This document shows positions 9,781 through 19,454 of a stretch of 64,000 nucleotides of DNA, in pieces; position 1 is the first letter of the stretch, and every line of letters begins with the position of its first letter. A program made the position numbers and the translations under genes. The notes below the pieces were generated by a model that saw nothing but the letters and a program-made list of their open reading frames with translations, was not told the DNA's origin and searched no databases. This DNA comes from Agarivorans albus (lineage in GTDB: Bacteria > Pseudomonadota > Gammaproteobacteria > Enterobacterales > Celerinatantimonadaceae), in contig NZ_AP023032.1 of assembly GCF_019670105.1 (NCBI RefSeq), positions 4,031,001-4,095,000 of the forward strand, in the 5' to 3' direction.

Positions 9781-11130
9781 GTGTATACACCGGTAATAAT
9801 CATTGATGACGATCCCGATATTTTGCGCTCTCTGGGACAAACTTTAGAGTTAGAAGACTACGAATGTCTGCGCTTTGAAAATGCCGAACAGGCTTTACGG
9901 CAAATTAAACCTACCTGGCCAGGCGTAATCATTTCCGACATCAATATGCCAGGTTTAAGCGGCTTAGAGATGATGCAACAAGCCCATCAAATTGATACCG
10001 ATTTACCGATTATTCTGCTTACTGGCCATGGTGATATATCTATGGCCATTAAGGCGATTCGCGATGGTGCATATGATTTCTTAGAGAAACCTTTTTCCAC
10101 CAGCCACTTATTAGATGTTCTGCAAAGAGCCATAGAAAAGCGCCGACTCACCTTAGAAAACCGCGAGTTAAAAGCGGAGTTGGACGCTCAAAGTGGCCCA
10201 GGGCCACGGATACTTGGCTCTACGCCCGCAATCACCCGCATGCGCAAAATTCTTAGCCATATTAAAGATACCCCTGCTGATGTATTAATTCATGGTGAAA
10301 CTGGCACCGGTAAAGAACTGGTTGCGCGCTTTTTACATGACCATAGCGTGCGCGCCAAACAGCCTTTTGTGGCAATCAACTGTGGTGCAGTGCCAGAAAC
10401 AATGATTGAAAGCGAGTTATTTGGCCACGAAGCGGGTGCATTTACCGGAGCACAAAAAAAGCGCATAGGCAAAATTGCCTTTGCCAATCACGGCACCTTA
10501 TTTCTCGACGAGATAGAGAGCATGCCAATGGCGCTGCAGATTAAGCTGCTACGGGTGCTGGAAGAGCGCAGCGTAGAACCATTAGGCAGCAACCAAGCCA
10601 CTGCGCTTAATATTCGCGTTATTGCCGCCACCAAAAGTGATTTAAAAGATCTGGGCGAGCAAGGTGAGTTTCGCAGCGATTTGTATTACCGCTTAAACGT
10701 TGTTGAGGTGCACATACCCGCTTTACGTGAACGTGCTGAAGACATTCCATTACTATTGGAAAACTTTCTGCGGGTAGCTGCTGCTCGCTATCAGTTAAAT
10801 AGCCCCGAAGTCTCGCCGTCACGTTTAGCCGAATTAGTTAACCATGACTGGCCCGGCAATGTTCGCGAGCTACGTAACCTAGCTGAGCGTTGGGTATTGA
10901 TGGGCGAAGATGCGGCATTTAGCGAGAGTCAAAACCACCAGCAGTCACTGAGTTTAATGGAACAGCTTTATCGTTTTGAACGCACCTTGCTGCAAGATGC
11001 ACTACAGCGCCATAAAGGCCATTTAAAGACCGTGCAGGAAGAGCTACAAATCGGCCGTAAAACCCTTTACGAAAAGATGAAAAAGTATCAATTAGACAAG
11101 GGCGACTACAAAGAAGTCGAACCCGAGTAA
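9781..11130 (+). CDS. dctD: Sigma-54-dependent response regulator DctD
   Basis: A 449-residue NtrC-type activator. The receiver domain carries Asp9/Asp10 and the phospho-acceptor Asp53 (ISDINMPG). The AAA+ domain has the Walker A GETGTGKE, the sigma-54 contact motif GAFTGA and LFLDEIES. The C-terminus has a Fis-type helix-turn-helix (HLKTVQEELQIGRKTLYEKMKKY). The start is GTG with AGAGGT upstream. Phosphorylated by DctB, it should activate the sigma-54 promoter found before dctP. Neighbour and motif evidence agree. Confidence 0.93.
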   Translation: MYTPVIIIDDDPDILRSLGQTLELEDYECLRFENAEQALRQIKPTWPGVIISDINMPGLSGLEMMQQAHQIDTDLPIILLTGHGDISMAIKAIRDGAYDFLEKPFSTSHLLDVLQRAIEKRRLTLENRELKAELDAQSGPGPRILGSTPAITRMRKILSHIKDTPADVLIHGETGTGKELVARFLHDHSVRAKQPFVAINCGAVPETMIESELFGHEAGAFTGAQKKRIGKIAFANHGTLFLDEIESMPMALQIKLLRVLEERSVEPLGSNQATALNIRVIAATKSDLKDLGEQGEFRSDLYYRLNVVEVHIPALRERAEDIPLLLENFLRVAAARYQLNSPEVSPSRLAELVNHDWPGNVRELRNLAERWVLMGEDAAFSESQNHQQSLSLMEQLYRFERTLLQDALQRHKGHLKTVQEELQIGRKTLYEKMKKYQLDKGDYKEVEPE

Positions 11131-11162
11131 TGGGGGGAAACCGACCCATTTTCCATTATTAG

Positions 11163-11182
11163 ATGGGGGCGAATCCCCCCAT
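11163..11182 (+). terminator. Possible weak terminator after dctD
   Basis: An inverted repeat ATGGGGG / CCCCCAT lies 32 nt after dctD. There is no T-tract, so it may be a weak terminator or a protein-binding site before dctPQM rather than a classic terminator. Confidence 0.35.
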
Positions 11183-11261
11183 AACTTTAGCTGTAGATAG
11201 ATTCACCGATTAAGAAAAAAACAACTAATCTCATTTATTCAAACACTTAGATCCCAACTGA

Positions 11262-12311
<1,050 letters not shown>

Positions 12312-12380
12312 GTGAAGAAGCGCAGAGTCCCCTCGCTCTGCGCTCATTCATCGACTTACGCTCTTGGATAAGGACATCAC

Positions 12381-12917
12381 ATGAAGTTTGTTGCTTGGTT
12401 CCGCCGCTTTGAAGAAAACTTCATCGCATTATTGTTGGTGACCATGACGCTACTGGTATTTGTAGAAGTGATCATGCGTTTTGTATTCAACGCCGGCATT
12501 CATTGGGTACAAGAAGTCACCTTGTATTGCTCAGCATGGTTAGTACTACTAGGCGCGAGCTGGGGCGTACGAGAAGGCGCTCATATTGGCGTAGATGCCT
12601 TTGTAAAGGTGCTTCCCCCCAACCAACGCAAGTGGCTTACCTTAATAGCGCTAAGCCTATGTTTGTTTTATTGCTGTCTATTTATGTATGGCTCTTGGGT
12701 TTACCTAAGCAAGCTAGCGCGTATTGGCATTGAGATGGAAGATCTGCCCATAGAAAAGTGGAAAACCATGAGTGTGTTGTTTATTGGCTTTGTACTGTTG
12801 GTCATTCGCTTCCTAGAAGTGGGCTGGAAAGTACTAACCAACCAGCAAGACGGCTTTCACCTGGCCGATGAAGCCAAAGAAAGCATGCAACTCGCCGACG
12901 AACTAAAAAAACAATAA
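12381..12917 (+). CDS. dctQ: TRAP transporter small permease DctQ
   Basis: A 178-residue inner-membrane protein with four hydrophobic segments, as usual for the small TRAP subunit. EEVTLYCSAW-type family sequence appears as WVQEVTLYCSAWLVLLGASWGVREGAHIGVD when read across residues 44-74. It joins DctM in the C4-dicarboxylate/sodium symporter. An AAGGA site precedes the ATG; it lies 69 nt after dctP and 24 nt before dctM. Confidence 0.92.
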   Translation: MKFVAWFRRFEENFIALLLVTMTLLVFVEVIMRFVFNAGIHWVQEVTLYCSAWLVLLGASWGVREGAHIGVDAFVKVLPPNQRKWLTLIALSLCLFYCCLFMYGSWVYLSKLARIGIEMEDLPIEKWKTMSVLFIGFVLLVIRFLEVGWKVLTNQQDGFHLADEAKESMQLADELKKQ

Positions 12918-12941
12918 GCACTTGCGGCAAAGGAACTGACC

Positions 12942-14339
12942 ATGACAACTTTTACTCTGTTTATTCTACTGTTTGTATGCATGATTATTGGCATGCCTAT
13001 CGCCATCGCGCTTGGCTTTGCTAGCATGACAACCATTCTATTGTTTTCTAACGACTCTTTAGCCTCAGTAGCATTAAAGCTATTTGAAGCCACCTCTGAA
13101 CACTACACTTTGTTAGCCATCCCCTTTTTCATCTTGTCATCAGCCTTTTTATCCACAGGCGGTGTCGCTCGCAGGCTCATTAATTTTGCCATGGATAGTG
13201 TGGGACACATTCGTGGCGGCCTAGCCATGGCCTCGGTATTGGCTTGTATGCTATTTGCGGCAGTATCTGGCTCTAGCCCAGCTACCGTAGCAGCCATTGG
13301 CTCTATTGTAATTGCGGGCATGGTGCGCTCTGGTTACCCAGAATCGCTGGCAGCCGGTGTGATTGCCAATGCAGGTACGCTTGGCATTTTGATCCCACCT
13401 TCGATTGTGATGCTAGTTTACGCCGCAGCTACCGAAGTATCGGCTTCGCGTATGTTTATGGCAGGGTTTATTCCTGGGATCATGATGGGCACCATTTTAA
13501 TGATTGCCATTTATATTGTTGCGCGAGTAAAAAACTTGCCAGCTCAAGCCTATCCGGGTTGCAAAAAATGGGCGATTTCGGCACTTAAAGCCACTGGTGG
13601 CTTAATGCTGATTGTGATTGTTCTTGGCTCAATTTATGGCGGCGTAGCTAGCCCAACCGAGGCTGCATCGGTGGCAGCAATTTATGCCTTTTTAGTGTCG
13701 GTTTATGGCTATCGAGATATTGGCCCAATTAAACACCAAGCTTGGCAGAATGAAGGCGAAAACATAGGCTCGGCGGTTGCCCGTAACTTAATGCTATTCC
13801 CTGTTAGTATCTTTAAGTCAGTCAGTGATCCGGAAGTTCGCCAAGTGCTTAAGGATGCGGCAAAGGTGAGCATTATGCTGCTATTCATTATTGCTAACGC
13901 AATGTTGTTTGCGCATGTATTAACCACCGAGCGCATTCCTCACATGATTGCCGAGTCCATTGTGGCCTATGGTCTTCAGCCTTGGGCATTCTTGGTAGTA
14001 GTGAATATCTTGTTGCTGATTGCTGGTAACTTTATGGAGCCTTCCGCCATTTTGCTTATCATGGCGCCCATCTTGTTCCCTATTGCGACACAACTGGGCA
14101 TAGATCCCATTCACCTTGGGATCATTATGGTAGTGAATATGGAAATAGGAATGCTTACTCCGCCGGTTGGTTTAAACCTCTTTGTTACAGCGGGGATAAC
14201 TGGAAAGAGTATGGGGTGGGTAATTAAGGCATGCTTACCTTGGTTAAGCTTATTACTATTCTTCCTGATCTTAATTACTTACATACCGCAAATATCGCTA
14301 TTTTTGCCTGAGTACTTCGACCGACTAAATGGCTATTAA
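12942..14339 (+). CDS. dctM: TRAP transporter large permease DctM
   Basis: A 465-residue membrane protein with about 12 hydrophobic segments; it forms the transport channel of the DctPQM symporter. Family features include AVSGSSPATVAAIGSI, GTLGILIPPSIVMLVYAAATE and MLTPPVGLNLFV. It is about 40 residues longer than many DctM proteins because of a hydrophilic loop (residues about 250-300). From memory, the Vibrio and Shewanella homologues share this loop, so it is not a local oddity. It ends the operon and is followed by a strong terminator. Confidence 0.93.
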   Translation: MTTFTLFILLFVCMIIGMPIAIALGFASMTTILLFSNDSLASVALKLFEATSEHYTLLAIPFFILSSAFLSTGGVARRLINFAMDSVGHIRGGLAMASVLACMLFAAVSGSSPATVAAIGSIVIAGMVRSGYPESLAAGVIANAGTLGILIPPSIVMLVYAAATEVSASRMFMAGFIPGIMMGTILMIAIYIVARVKNLPAQAYPGCKKWAISALKATGGLMLIVIVLGSIYGGVASPTEAASVAAIYAFLVSVYGYRDIGPIKHQAWQNEGENIGSAVARNLMLFPVSIFKSVSDPEVRQVLKDAAKVSIMLLFIIANAMLFAHVLTTERIPHMIAESIVAYGLQPWAFLVVVNILLLIAGNFMEPSAILLIMAPILFPIATQLGIDPIHLGIIMVVNMEIGMLTPPVGLNLFVTAGITGKSMGWVIKACLPWLSLLLFFLILITYIPQISLFLPEYFDRLNGY

Positions 14340-14356
14340 TCTCCCCTCCAAACAAG

Positions 14357-14388
14357 AAAAAGGCCTGCAAAATATAGCAGGCCTTTTT
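14357..14388. terminator. Bidirectional terminator after dctM
   Basis: A 12-bp stem AAAAAGGCCTGC / GCAGGCCTTTTT with an 8-nt loop. It serves dctM on the plus strand and the convergent thioesterase on the minus strand. Confidence 0.92.
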
Positions 14389-14394
14389 AGTTGT

Positions 14395-14841
14395 TTATGC
14401 TTTCTCCATGCGCCGCTGGCGGCGTCGTAGCGCATCATTAAATCGCCGTTTAGCGACTTCTGTGTTTGGCTGCAATGGTGGGACTTCTGCAGAGTTACCT
14501 AGCTCGTCAACCGCTACCATCGTGAAGAAACAAGAGTGGGTATGGCGAACGGTTTGCTCTTTAAGATTTTTGGCAACCACTTTAATGCCAATTTCCATGG
14601 AGGTACGGCCGGTATAATTTACCGAAGCTAAAAAAGTAACAAATTCACCAATCTCTACCGGGTTCTTAAATAGAACTTGGTCCACCGATAGCGTTACCGC
14701 GTAATTCCCACAATATTGAATAGCGGTGGTATAGGCCACTTCATCCAACTTTTTCAACATGGCTCCACCATGCATCTTACCGGAGAAATTGGCCATCTCT
14801 GGGGTGACCAATATATTCATTTCTGTTTGTGACTTGTCCAT
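14395..14841 (-). CDS. Acyl-CoA thioesterase, hotdog fold
   Basis: A 148-residue cytoplasmic thioesterase that hydrolyses acyl-CoA to free fatty acid and CoA. The segment SGKMHGGAMLKKLDEVAYTTA contains the family helix with the catalytic acidic residue, followed by the strand SVDQVLFKNPVEIG and VRHTHSCFFTMVAVD, as in the YciA/BACH group. The C-terminal tail is unusually Arg-rich (ALRRRQRRMEKA). It lies just downstream of prsR on the same strand, 60 nt apart, with a weak hairpin between. No role in the exosortase system is evident. Confidence 0.85.
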   Translation of the reverse strand: MDKSQTEMNILVTPEMANFSGKMHGGAMLKKLDEVAYTTAIQYCGNYAVTLSVDQVLFKNPVEIGEFVTFLASVNYTGRTSMEIGIKVVAKNLKEQTVRHTHSCFFTMVAVDELGNSAEVPPLQPNTEVAKRRFNDALRRRQRRMEKA

Positions 14842-14867
14842 GTGGGGCCTAATTGAGTAACTACAAC

Positions 14868-14885
14868 AAGCGGCTCTCGCCGCTT
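14868..14885 (-). terminator. Short hairpin after prsR
   Basis: A 7-bp stem AAGCGGC / GCCGCTT with a 4-nt loop, between prsR and the thioesterase gene. There is no clear U-tract on the minus strand, so termination may be partial. Confidence 0.4.
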
Positions 14886-14901
14886 TAAAAATAAACCGAC
14901 C

Positions 14902-16248
14902 TTAGTCAGTTTTCAAACCGTATTTATCAAGCAAAGAATACAAGGTTGGGCGAGTAACACCAAGCAGACCAGCGGTATTAGAAATATTGCCGTTGCTTAG
15001 CGCCAAGGCTTTATTAATTGCTTGCTTCTCGGCAGCTTCGCGCACATGGCGAAGATTTAGCGCCAGTTTAACTTGCTCTTCATCGCCAATTGGCAGGGCC
15101 AAGTCATCGGCGGTAATTTGCTTATTGTCGGCCATGATAACTGCCGACTTCACCTTATTTTGCAGCTCGCGAATATTGCCAGGCCAACGGTGATTACTTA
15201 AAGCAGTAATAGCGTCATCACTAAAGTTATTAATATTACGCTGCATTTGCTTGTTATAATTTTGCAAGAAAGCACGTGCTAACAACACCACATCTTCACC
15301 GCGGTCGCGAAGCGGTGGGATATTAATGGTGATCTCACTAATTCGGTAAAATAAATCTTCACGAAACTCTTTTTGCTCAACCATGTTTTGCAAGTTTTGG
15401 TGGGTTGCACAAACAATTTTCACATCAACGGCGATTTCTTTACGTCCGCCTACTCGCTCAACCACTTTCTCTTGCAAGAAGCGAAGAATCTTAGCTTGTA
15501 ACGGATACGGCATATCGCCGATTTCATCTAAAAATAAGGTACCGCCATTAGCACACTCAATCTTACCTTCGGTGGTTTTATGTGCCCCAGTAAACGCGCC
15601 TTTTTCAAAACCAAATAGCTCGCTTTCAAGCAAGTTTTCTGGAATAGAGGCACAGTTAATGGCGATAAAAGGTTTATCTTTACGTGGGCTTTGTTGGTGA
15701 ATAGCGCGAGCAAGCACTTCTTTACCCGTACCACTTTCACCTAACAACAGTGTGGTTACCTCGGTAGGGGCAATGCGCTCCACCATACGGCAAACTTTTT
15801 GAACTTGCGGAGAGTTACCCAAAAAGCCGTTGTTATCTAAGGATGCACCCTTTAGAGTCTCGTTTTCTAACTCTATATTGGCAACCCAGAAGGCTCTAGC
15901 GATAATTACCGACATGGTGTCATCATCAATCGGTTTTTGATAAAAGTCATGCGCCCCCATGGCGATAGCGCTTAGGGCGTTTTCTTTATCTTCGTTACCG
16001 GTAATAACAATAACTTTAAGCTTTGGGTTTAACTCCAGCATTTCTTTTAGCGTTGCCAAGCCTTCACTGGCATTGGCCTCATCTGGCGGTAAACCCAAAT
16101 CTAAAGTCACCACTTTAGGCTCATAACGACGTAGAGCAGTGATGGCTTCCTTTCTATCACCAGCAATAATGACTTCGTAGTCGCTAAAGCTCCACTTTAA
16201 CTGTTTTTGAATACCTGGGTCGTCTTCAACAACCAGTAACGTTTCCAT
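14902..16248 (-). CDS. prsR: PEP-CTERM system response regulator PrsR (sigma-54 activator)
   Basis: A 448-residue NtrC-like regulator. The receiver domain has Asp9/Asp10 and the phospho-acceptor Asp50 (VTLDLGLPPDEANASEGL, a layout specific to PrsR). The AAA+ domain has LLGESGTGKEVLARAIH, GAFTGA and LFLDEIGDMP. The Fis-like C-terminus reads NISNTAGLLGVTRPTLYSLLDKYG. PrsR proteins (TIGR02915) occur with exosortase A and, with RpoN, control PEP-CTERM protein genes. It follows prsK by 39 nt and is probably cotranscribed. Its likely targets here are the sigma-54 promoters at 51810 and 53160. Confidence 0.93.
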   Translation of the reverse strand: METLLVVEDDPGIQKQLKWSFSDYEVIIAGDRKEAITALRRYEPKVVTLDLGLPPDEANASEGLATLKEMLELNPKLKVIVITGNEDKENALSAIAMGAHDFYQKPIDDDTMSVIIARAFWVANIELENETLKGASLDNNGFLGNSPQVQKVCRMVERIAPTEVTTLLLGESGTGKEVLARAIHQQSPRKDKPFIAINCASIPENLLESELFGFEKGAFTGAHKTTEGKIECANGGTLFLDEIGDMPYPLQAKILRFLQEKVVERVGGRKEIAVDVKIVCATHQNLQNMVEQKEFREDLFYRISEITINIPPLRDRGEDVVLLARAFLQNYNKQMQRNINNFSDDAITALSNHRWPGNIRELQNKVKSAVIMADNKQITADDLALPIGDEEQVKLALNLRHVREAAEKQAINKALALSNGNISNTAGLLGVTRPTLYSLLDKYGLKTD

Positions 16249-16287
16249 GTTATTTCTTCCATCAGCTTTGCTGGCGCATTAGGCCAG

Positions 16288-18327
16288 CTAAATTTTGTGA
16301 ATGGGCAAGTACAACTTAAATAAGCTACCCTCGCCAACATTACTCGTAACTTGTATATGCCCACCAAGCTCTTCGACAAATCGCTTCGCATCATAGGCGC
16401 CTACACCCATGCCAGCATTGCCCTTGGTAGTATCAAACGGCTTAAATAAGCGTGTATCAATAAATTCTACGCTCATTCCTTCGCCGTTGTCTTGTATTTC
16501 TATTAAACATTCATTAGCTTGCTTGCCAGCACGTATACTGATCAAGCCGTCTTCTGCCGTAGCATCTTGCGCATTTTGCACTAGATGCGAAACCACATTT
16601 ACAAAGCGATCTTGGTCACCCACCAGTTCAAAGTTCTCGCTTAAGCTGAACGCTAACTGCGGAATAGGCTTACTAATAGAACGCGATTGCGCAACTTGCT
16701 CAAGTGCCGCTTTTAGCTGAAAAGGTGCAACTACGGTATCAACTCGTTGTTTCTTGCTGAGATGCGCCACAACTTTAGCCAAACGATTGGCTGCAGAGTC
16801 TACCGTTTCAAACGCGTCATCAATAAATTCAGGGTTATGTTTATGCTTAACCGCATTTTTCGACATCAGCTGCAATTGCGCCAAGACATTTTTAAGGTCA
16901 TGCACCAGATAAGCAGACATGCGATTAAAGGTATCAAACTGTTGGCTTTCGGCCAACGCCAAGTTAGAACGGTGCAAGTTAAGAAATACCGCCAGTTGGC
17001 GACTAATTGCGCGCATCAAATCTCGGTCTTCCCAATTTACACTATGGATAGCAGAGGGCGCAGACAGCAAAATCACCCCCTTAAAGCCAGCACTGGTACT
17101 CATTGGAATGACATAACAAAACTTTGTGATTTGCTGTAACTGGCTAGTGGAGACTTGAAAAGGCACCACACTGGTATCTTCTTTTAACTCTTCAATATCA
17201 ACAATCCATTGGTGCTCGATGGCTTGCCCAGCCAAGTGGTCTAAACATAACTGAGCCTGAGAGTCATCATCTCGAATGTTATAAGTGGCTTTAACTACAT
17301 AGCGGCTGTTTTCTACGATCGCCAAACCAGCATACTGACAATCGAAAGGCTGGTTAATTGCCTTAAGTGCAATGCTATAGGGCGAAACGCCATCTTCTTC
17401 AAGCACCGCTGCAAACTTCATCCACTCTTCACGGTATTCATATTTATTGGCGAAAAAGTGTTTAGTGATTTGCACTTTTAAACGCTTGCGTAAGCGTTCA
17501 GATAAAAACAAGCTAACTAGAATTAACGCGCTTAAGGCAAAGAAGCCATTTTGCGCCATGCTGCCCCAGTCACCACCAGCATACCTGATGTAATAACCGA
17601 CTAAAGCCATAACCAGTAAGTAACCGCCGGCCACCAATAACAGAGTGCTATGGTAAATGACATCACGTGACACATAGATTTTGGTCGACCAACGTTTGAT
17701 CCTACGCGCACTTAATAACACCAGCGGCGCAGCTAAAATGGCAACAAATCCACGTAGGCTCCAAAAATCAAAAGAGATCCCTGAAGTAATTAAGGCATTG
17801 GCATACAGCGCAAAGTCGAAAGCAAACATGCCGCCCAAACCAAGGCACATAGGTTTAATAGTGGGGCGAGCACTAACATCAATGCGTCGATATAACTGCT
17901 CTATTAACCACAGACCAATAACAGTTTGTGATAGCTGGGTTACCAACCAAAACTGATTTAACTGCAGGCCTGCCAAAGCAGTGCTTACTTGGAGACATGC
18001 GATAAATATCAGGCCAAGCAGCAAACCTTTTTTTCGCCAAGGACCGCGAACAAAATTACTAAGCTCGAAACGTGGAGCGATGGTGGCATAAAGCAATAGG
18101 AACCACAGTGCATTACGAAGGCTCTCGATACCAAACAAATAGCCAAGAGGAAGGGCTATCCACATTTGAGCAACCCCAGCGCTAGCCCAAAGCAGCGTAA
18201 AAAACACCACCAAGCTCAATGCTTGGCGCTGGAAGCCGCTTTGTTTAGTGGTGAGCAACAGTAAGCTGAATAGCAGGTACACCACCGCTGCAATGCTGTA
18301 GCCTAATAAACCAACAATAATACTCAA
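16288..18327 (-). CDS. prsK: PEP-CTERM system membrane histidine kinase PrsK
   Basis: A 679-residue sensor kinase of the TIGR02916 type. The N-terminal part (to about residue 290) holds roughly eight to nine membrane helices. A GAF-like domain follows, then a kinase domain: the His box is MSAYLVHDLKNVLAQLQLMS and the ATPase has VVSHLVQNAQDAT, DNGEGM and TKGNAGMGVGAYDAK. The start is TTG at 18327, supported by AAGGTCACG directly upstream; no nearby ATG fits. It should phosphorylate PrsR, encoded next. The signal it senses is not known. Confidence 0.92.
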   Translation of the reverse strand: MSIIVGLLGYSIAAVVYLLFSLLLLTTKQSGFQRQALSLVVFFTLLWASAGVAQMWIALPLGYLFGIESLRNALWFLLLYATIAPRFELSNFVRGPWRKKGLLLGLIFIACLQVSTALAGLQLNQFWLVTQLSQTVIGLWLIEQLYRRIDVSARPTIKPMCLGLGGMFAFDFALYANALITSGISFDFWSLRGFVAILAAPLVLLSARRIKRWSTKIYVSRDVIYHSTLLLVAGGYLLVMALVGYYIRYAGGDWGSMAQNGFFALSALILVSLFLSERLRKRLKVQITKHFFANKYEYREEWMKFAAVLEEDGVSPYSIALKAINQPFDCQYAGLAIVENSRYVVKATYNIRDDDSQAQLCLDHLAGQAIEHQWIVDIEELKEDTSVVPFQVSTSQLQQITKFCYVIPMSTSAGFKGVILLSAPSAIHSVNWEDRDLMRAISRQLAVFLNLHRSNLALAESQQFDTFNRMSAYLVHDLKNVLAQLQLMSKNAVKHKHNPEFIDDAFETVDSAANRLAKVVAHLSKKQRVDTVVAPFQLKAALEQVAQSRSISKPIPQLAFSLSENFELVGDQDRFVNVVSHLVQNAQDATAEDGLISIRAGKQANECLIEIQDNGEGMSVEFIDTRLFKPFDTTKGNAGMGVGAYDAKRFVEELGGHIQVTSNVGEGSLFKLYLPIHKI

Positions 18328-18381
18328 ACGTGACCTTCCATTTCCAAGCTAGGCTTTGTGACAGCGGGTAATGAGAAATAC

Positions 18382-19452
18382 TTAGCTATTTTCGCTTAAC
18401 TCGACGATTTCTTTGCGCTTCTTCTCTATCATTTTATCTAGATAGCGAATGATTTTAATTTTTCGCAACACTACTTCTTCAAGATAGCTAGACACATCTA
18501 GTAGTTTTGCTTTTAACTGACTATCACCAATAGCAGCATTACCAATACTGGCATTAACACCGGTACCGTCTTCATATTGGCGTCCCAACACCGCATCAAT
18601 ATCCGAGACCCCCTGCTGTTCTGGCGTACCTTGTAAAGAGCCAGAAAGCTCACCGCCCATCTCTTCAATAACTGCAGCTACGTCTGCTTGGCTAATCGCG
18701 TGTAAGTCTTCCAAAAACGCATATAAAAACAGTCGGTCAGCAAAGATATTAATCTTTCGTGGAATACCTTTAGTAAAGTCAGCAATTTGCTGGAAAATAT
18801 CATCATCTAACTTAGGGTTTTCATTCCAACCCACCTGCTTGAGGCGGTGCAATATATAACCTTGGGTTTGCTCCGCATCTAAAGGTTTTAGGTGACAAGA
18901 TGCTATTATTCGTTGCCTAAACTGCTCCATTTCTGGCAGTTCAATAATCGGTTTTAGCTCTTCCTGTCCAAGTAAGAAACTCTGAAAAAGAGGTTTGTCG
19001 TTGAGTTGAAAGTTAGACAGCATTCGCAGTTCTTCAACGGTTTCTGCTGGCAAGTTCTGAGCTTCATCTACCACTAATAATGCGCGTTTTCCTTGCTTAT
19101 TTAAAGTAAGCAAATATTGTTCAAATCGCTTTAGAATATCGGCCTTATTCAAGCCTTCTACATCAATACTAAATTGGGCTGCAACTAAGCGAACTAGTTC
19201 GTCGGGGTTAAGTTTAGTTGTCGCAATTTGAGCAGCCACAATTGAGTCGTCCACCGAGGCTAATAAGCTTCTGGCGATGGTGGTTTTTCCGGTACCAATT
19301 GGCCCCGTTACAACAATAAAACCTTCACCTTGAGATAAGCCATAACGCAGATAAGACACCGCGCGATCATGGTGAGGGCTAGCAAAAAAAAACTTAGGGT
19401 CAGGGCTAAGCTTAAATGGTTTATCACTTAAGCCAAAAAATGATTCATACAT
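18382..19452 (-). CDS. XrtA-associated ExeA-like ATPase
   Basis: A 356-residue AAA ATPase of the TIGR03015 type found with exosortase A. It opens MYESFFGLSDKPFKLSPDP, then has Walker A GPIGTGKTTIAR and Walker B ALLVVDEAQNLP, as in ExeA/GspA-type proteins. A basic tail ends in MIEKKRKEIVELSEN. Family members are thought to help assemble or time the export machinery; the precise role is not established. Two nucleotides separate it from the outer-membrane gene upstream and 54 nt from prsK downstream. Confidence 0.88.
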   Translation of the reverse strand: MYESFFGLSDKPFKLSPDPKFFFASPHHDRAVSYLRYGLSQGEGFIVVTGPIGTGKTTIARSLLASVDDSIVAAQIATTKLNPDELVRLVAAQFSIDVEGLNKADILKRFEQYLLTLNKQGKRALLVVDEAQNLPAETVEELRMLSNFQLNDKPLFQSFLLGQEELKPIIELPEMEQFRQRIIASCHLKPLDAEQTQGYILHRLKQVGWNENPKLDDDIFQQIADFTKGIPRKINIFADRLFLYAFLEDLHAISQADVAAVIEEMGGELSGSLQGTPEQQGVSDIDAVLGRQYEDGTGVNASIGNAAIGDSQLKAKLLDVSSYLEEVVLRKIKIIRYLDKMIEKKRKEIVELSENS

Positions 19453-19454
19453 AC

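Noticed and set aside
13690..13860. Insertion in DctM
   Set aside because: The extra hydrophilic loop is shared, from memory, by Vibrio and Shewanella DctM proteins, so it is ordinary for this lineage.
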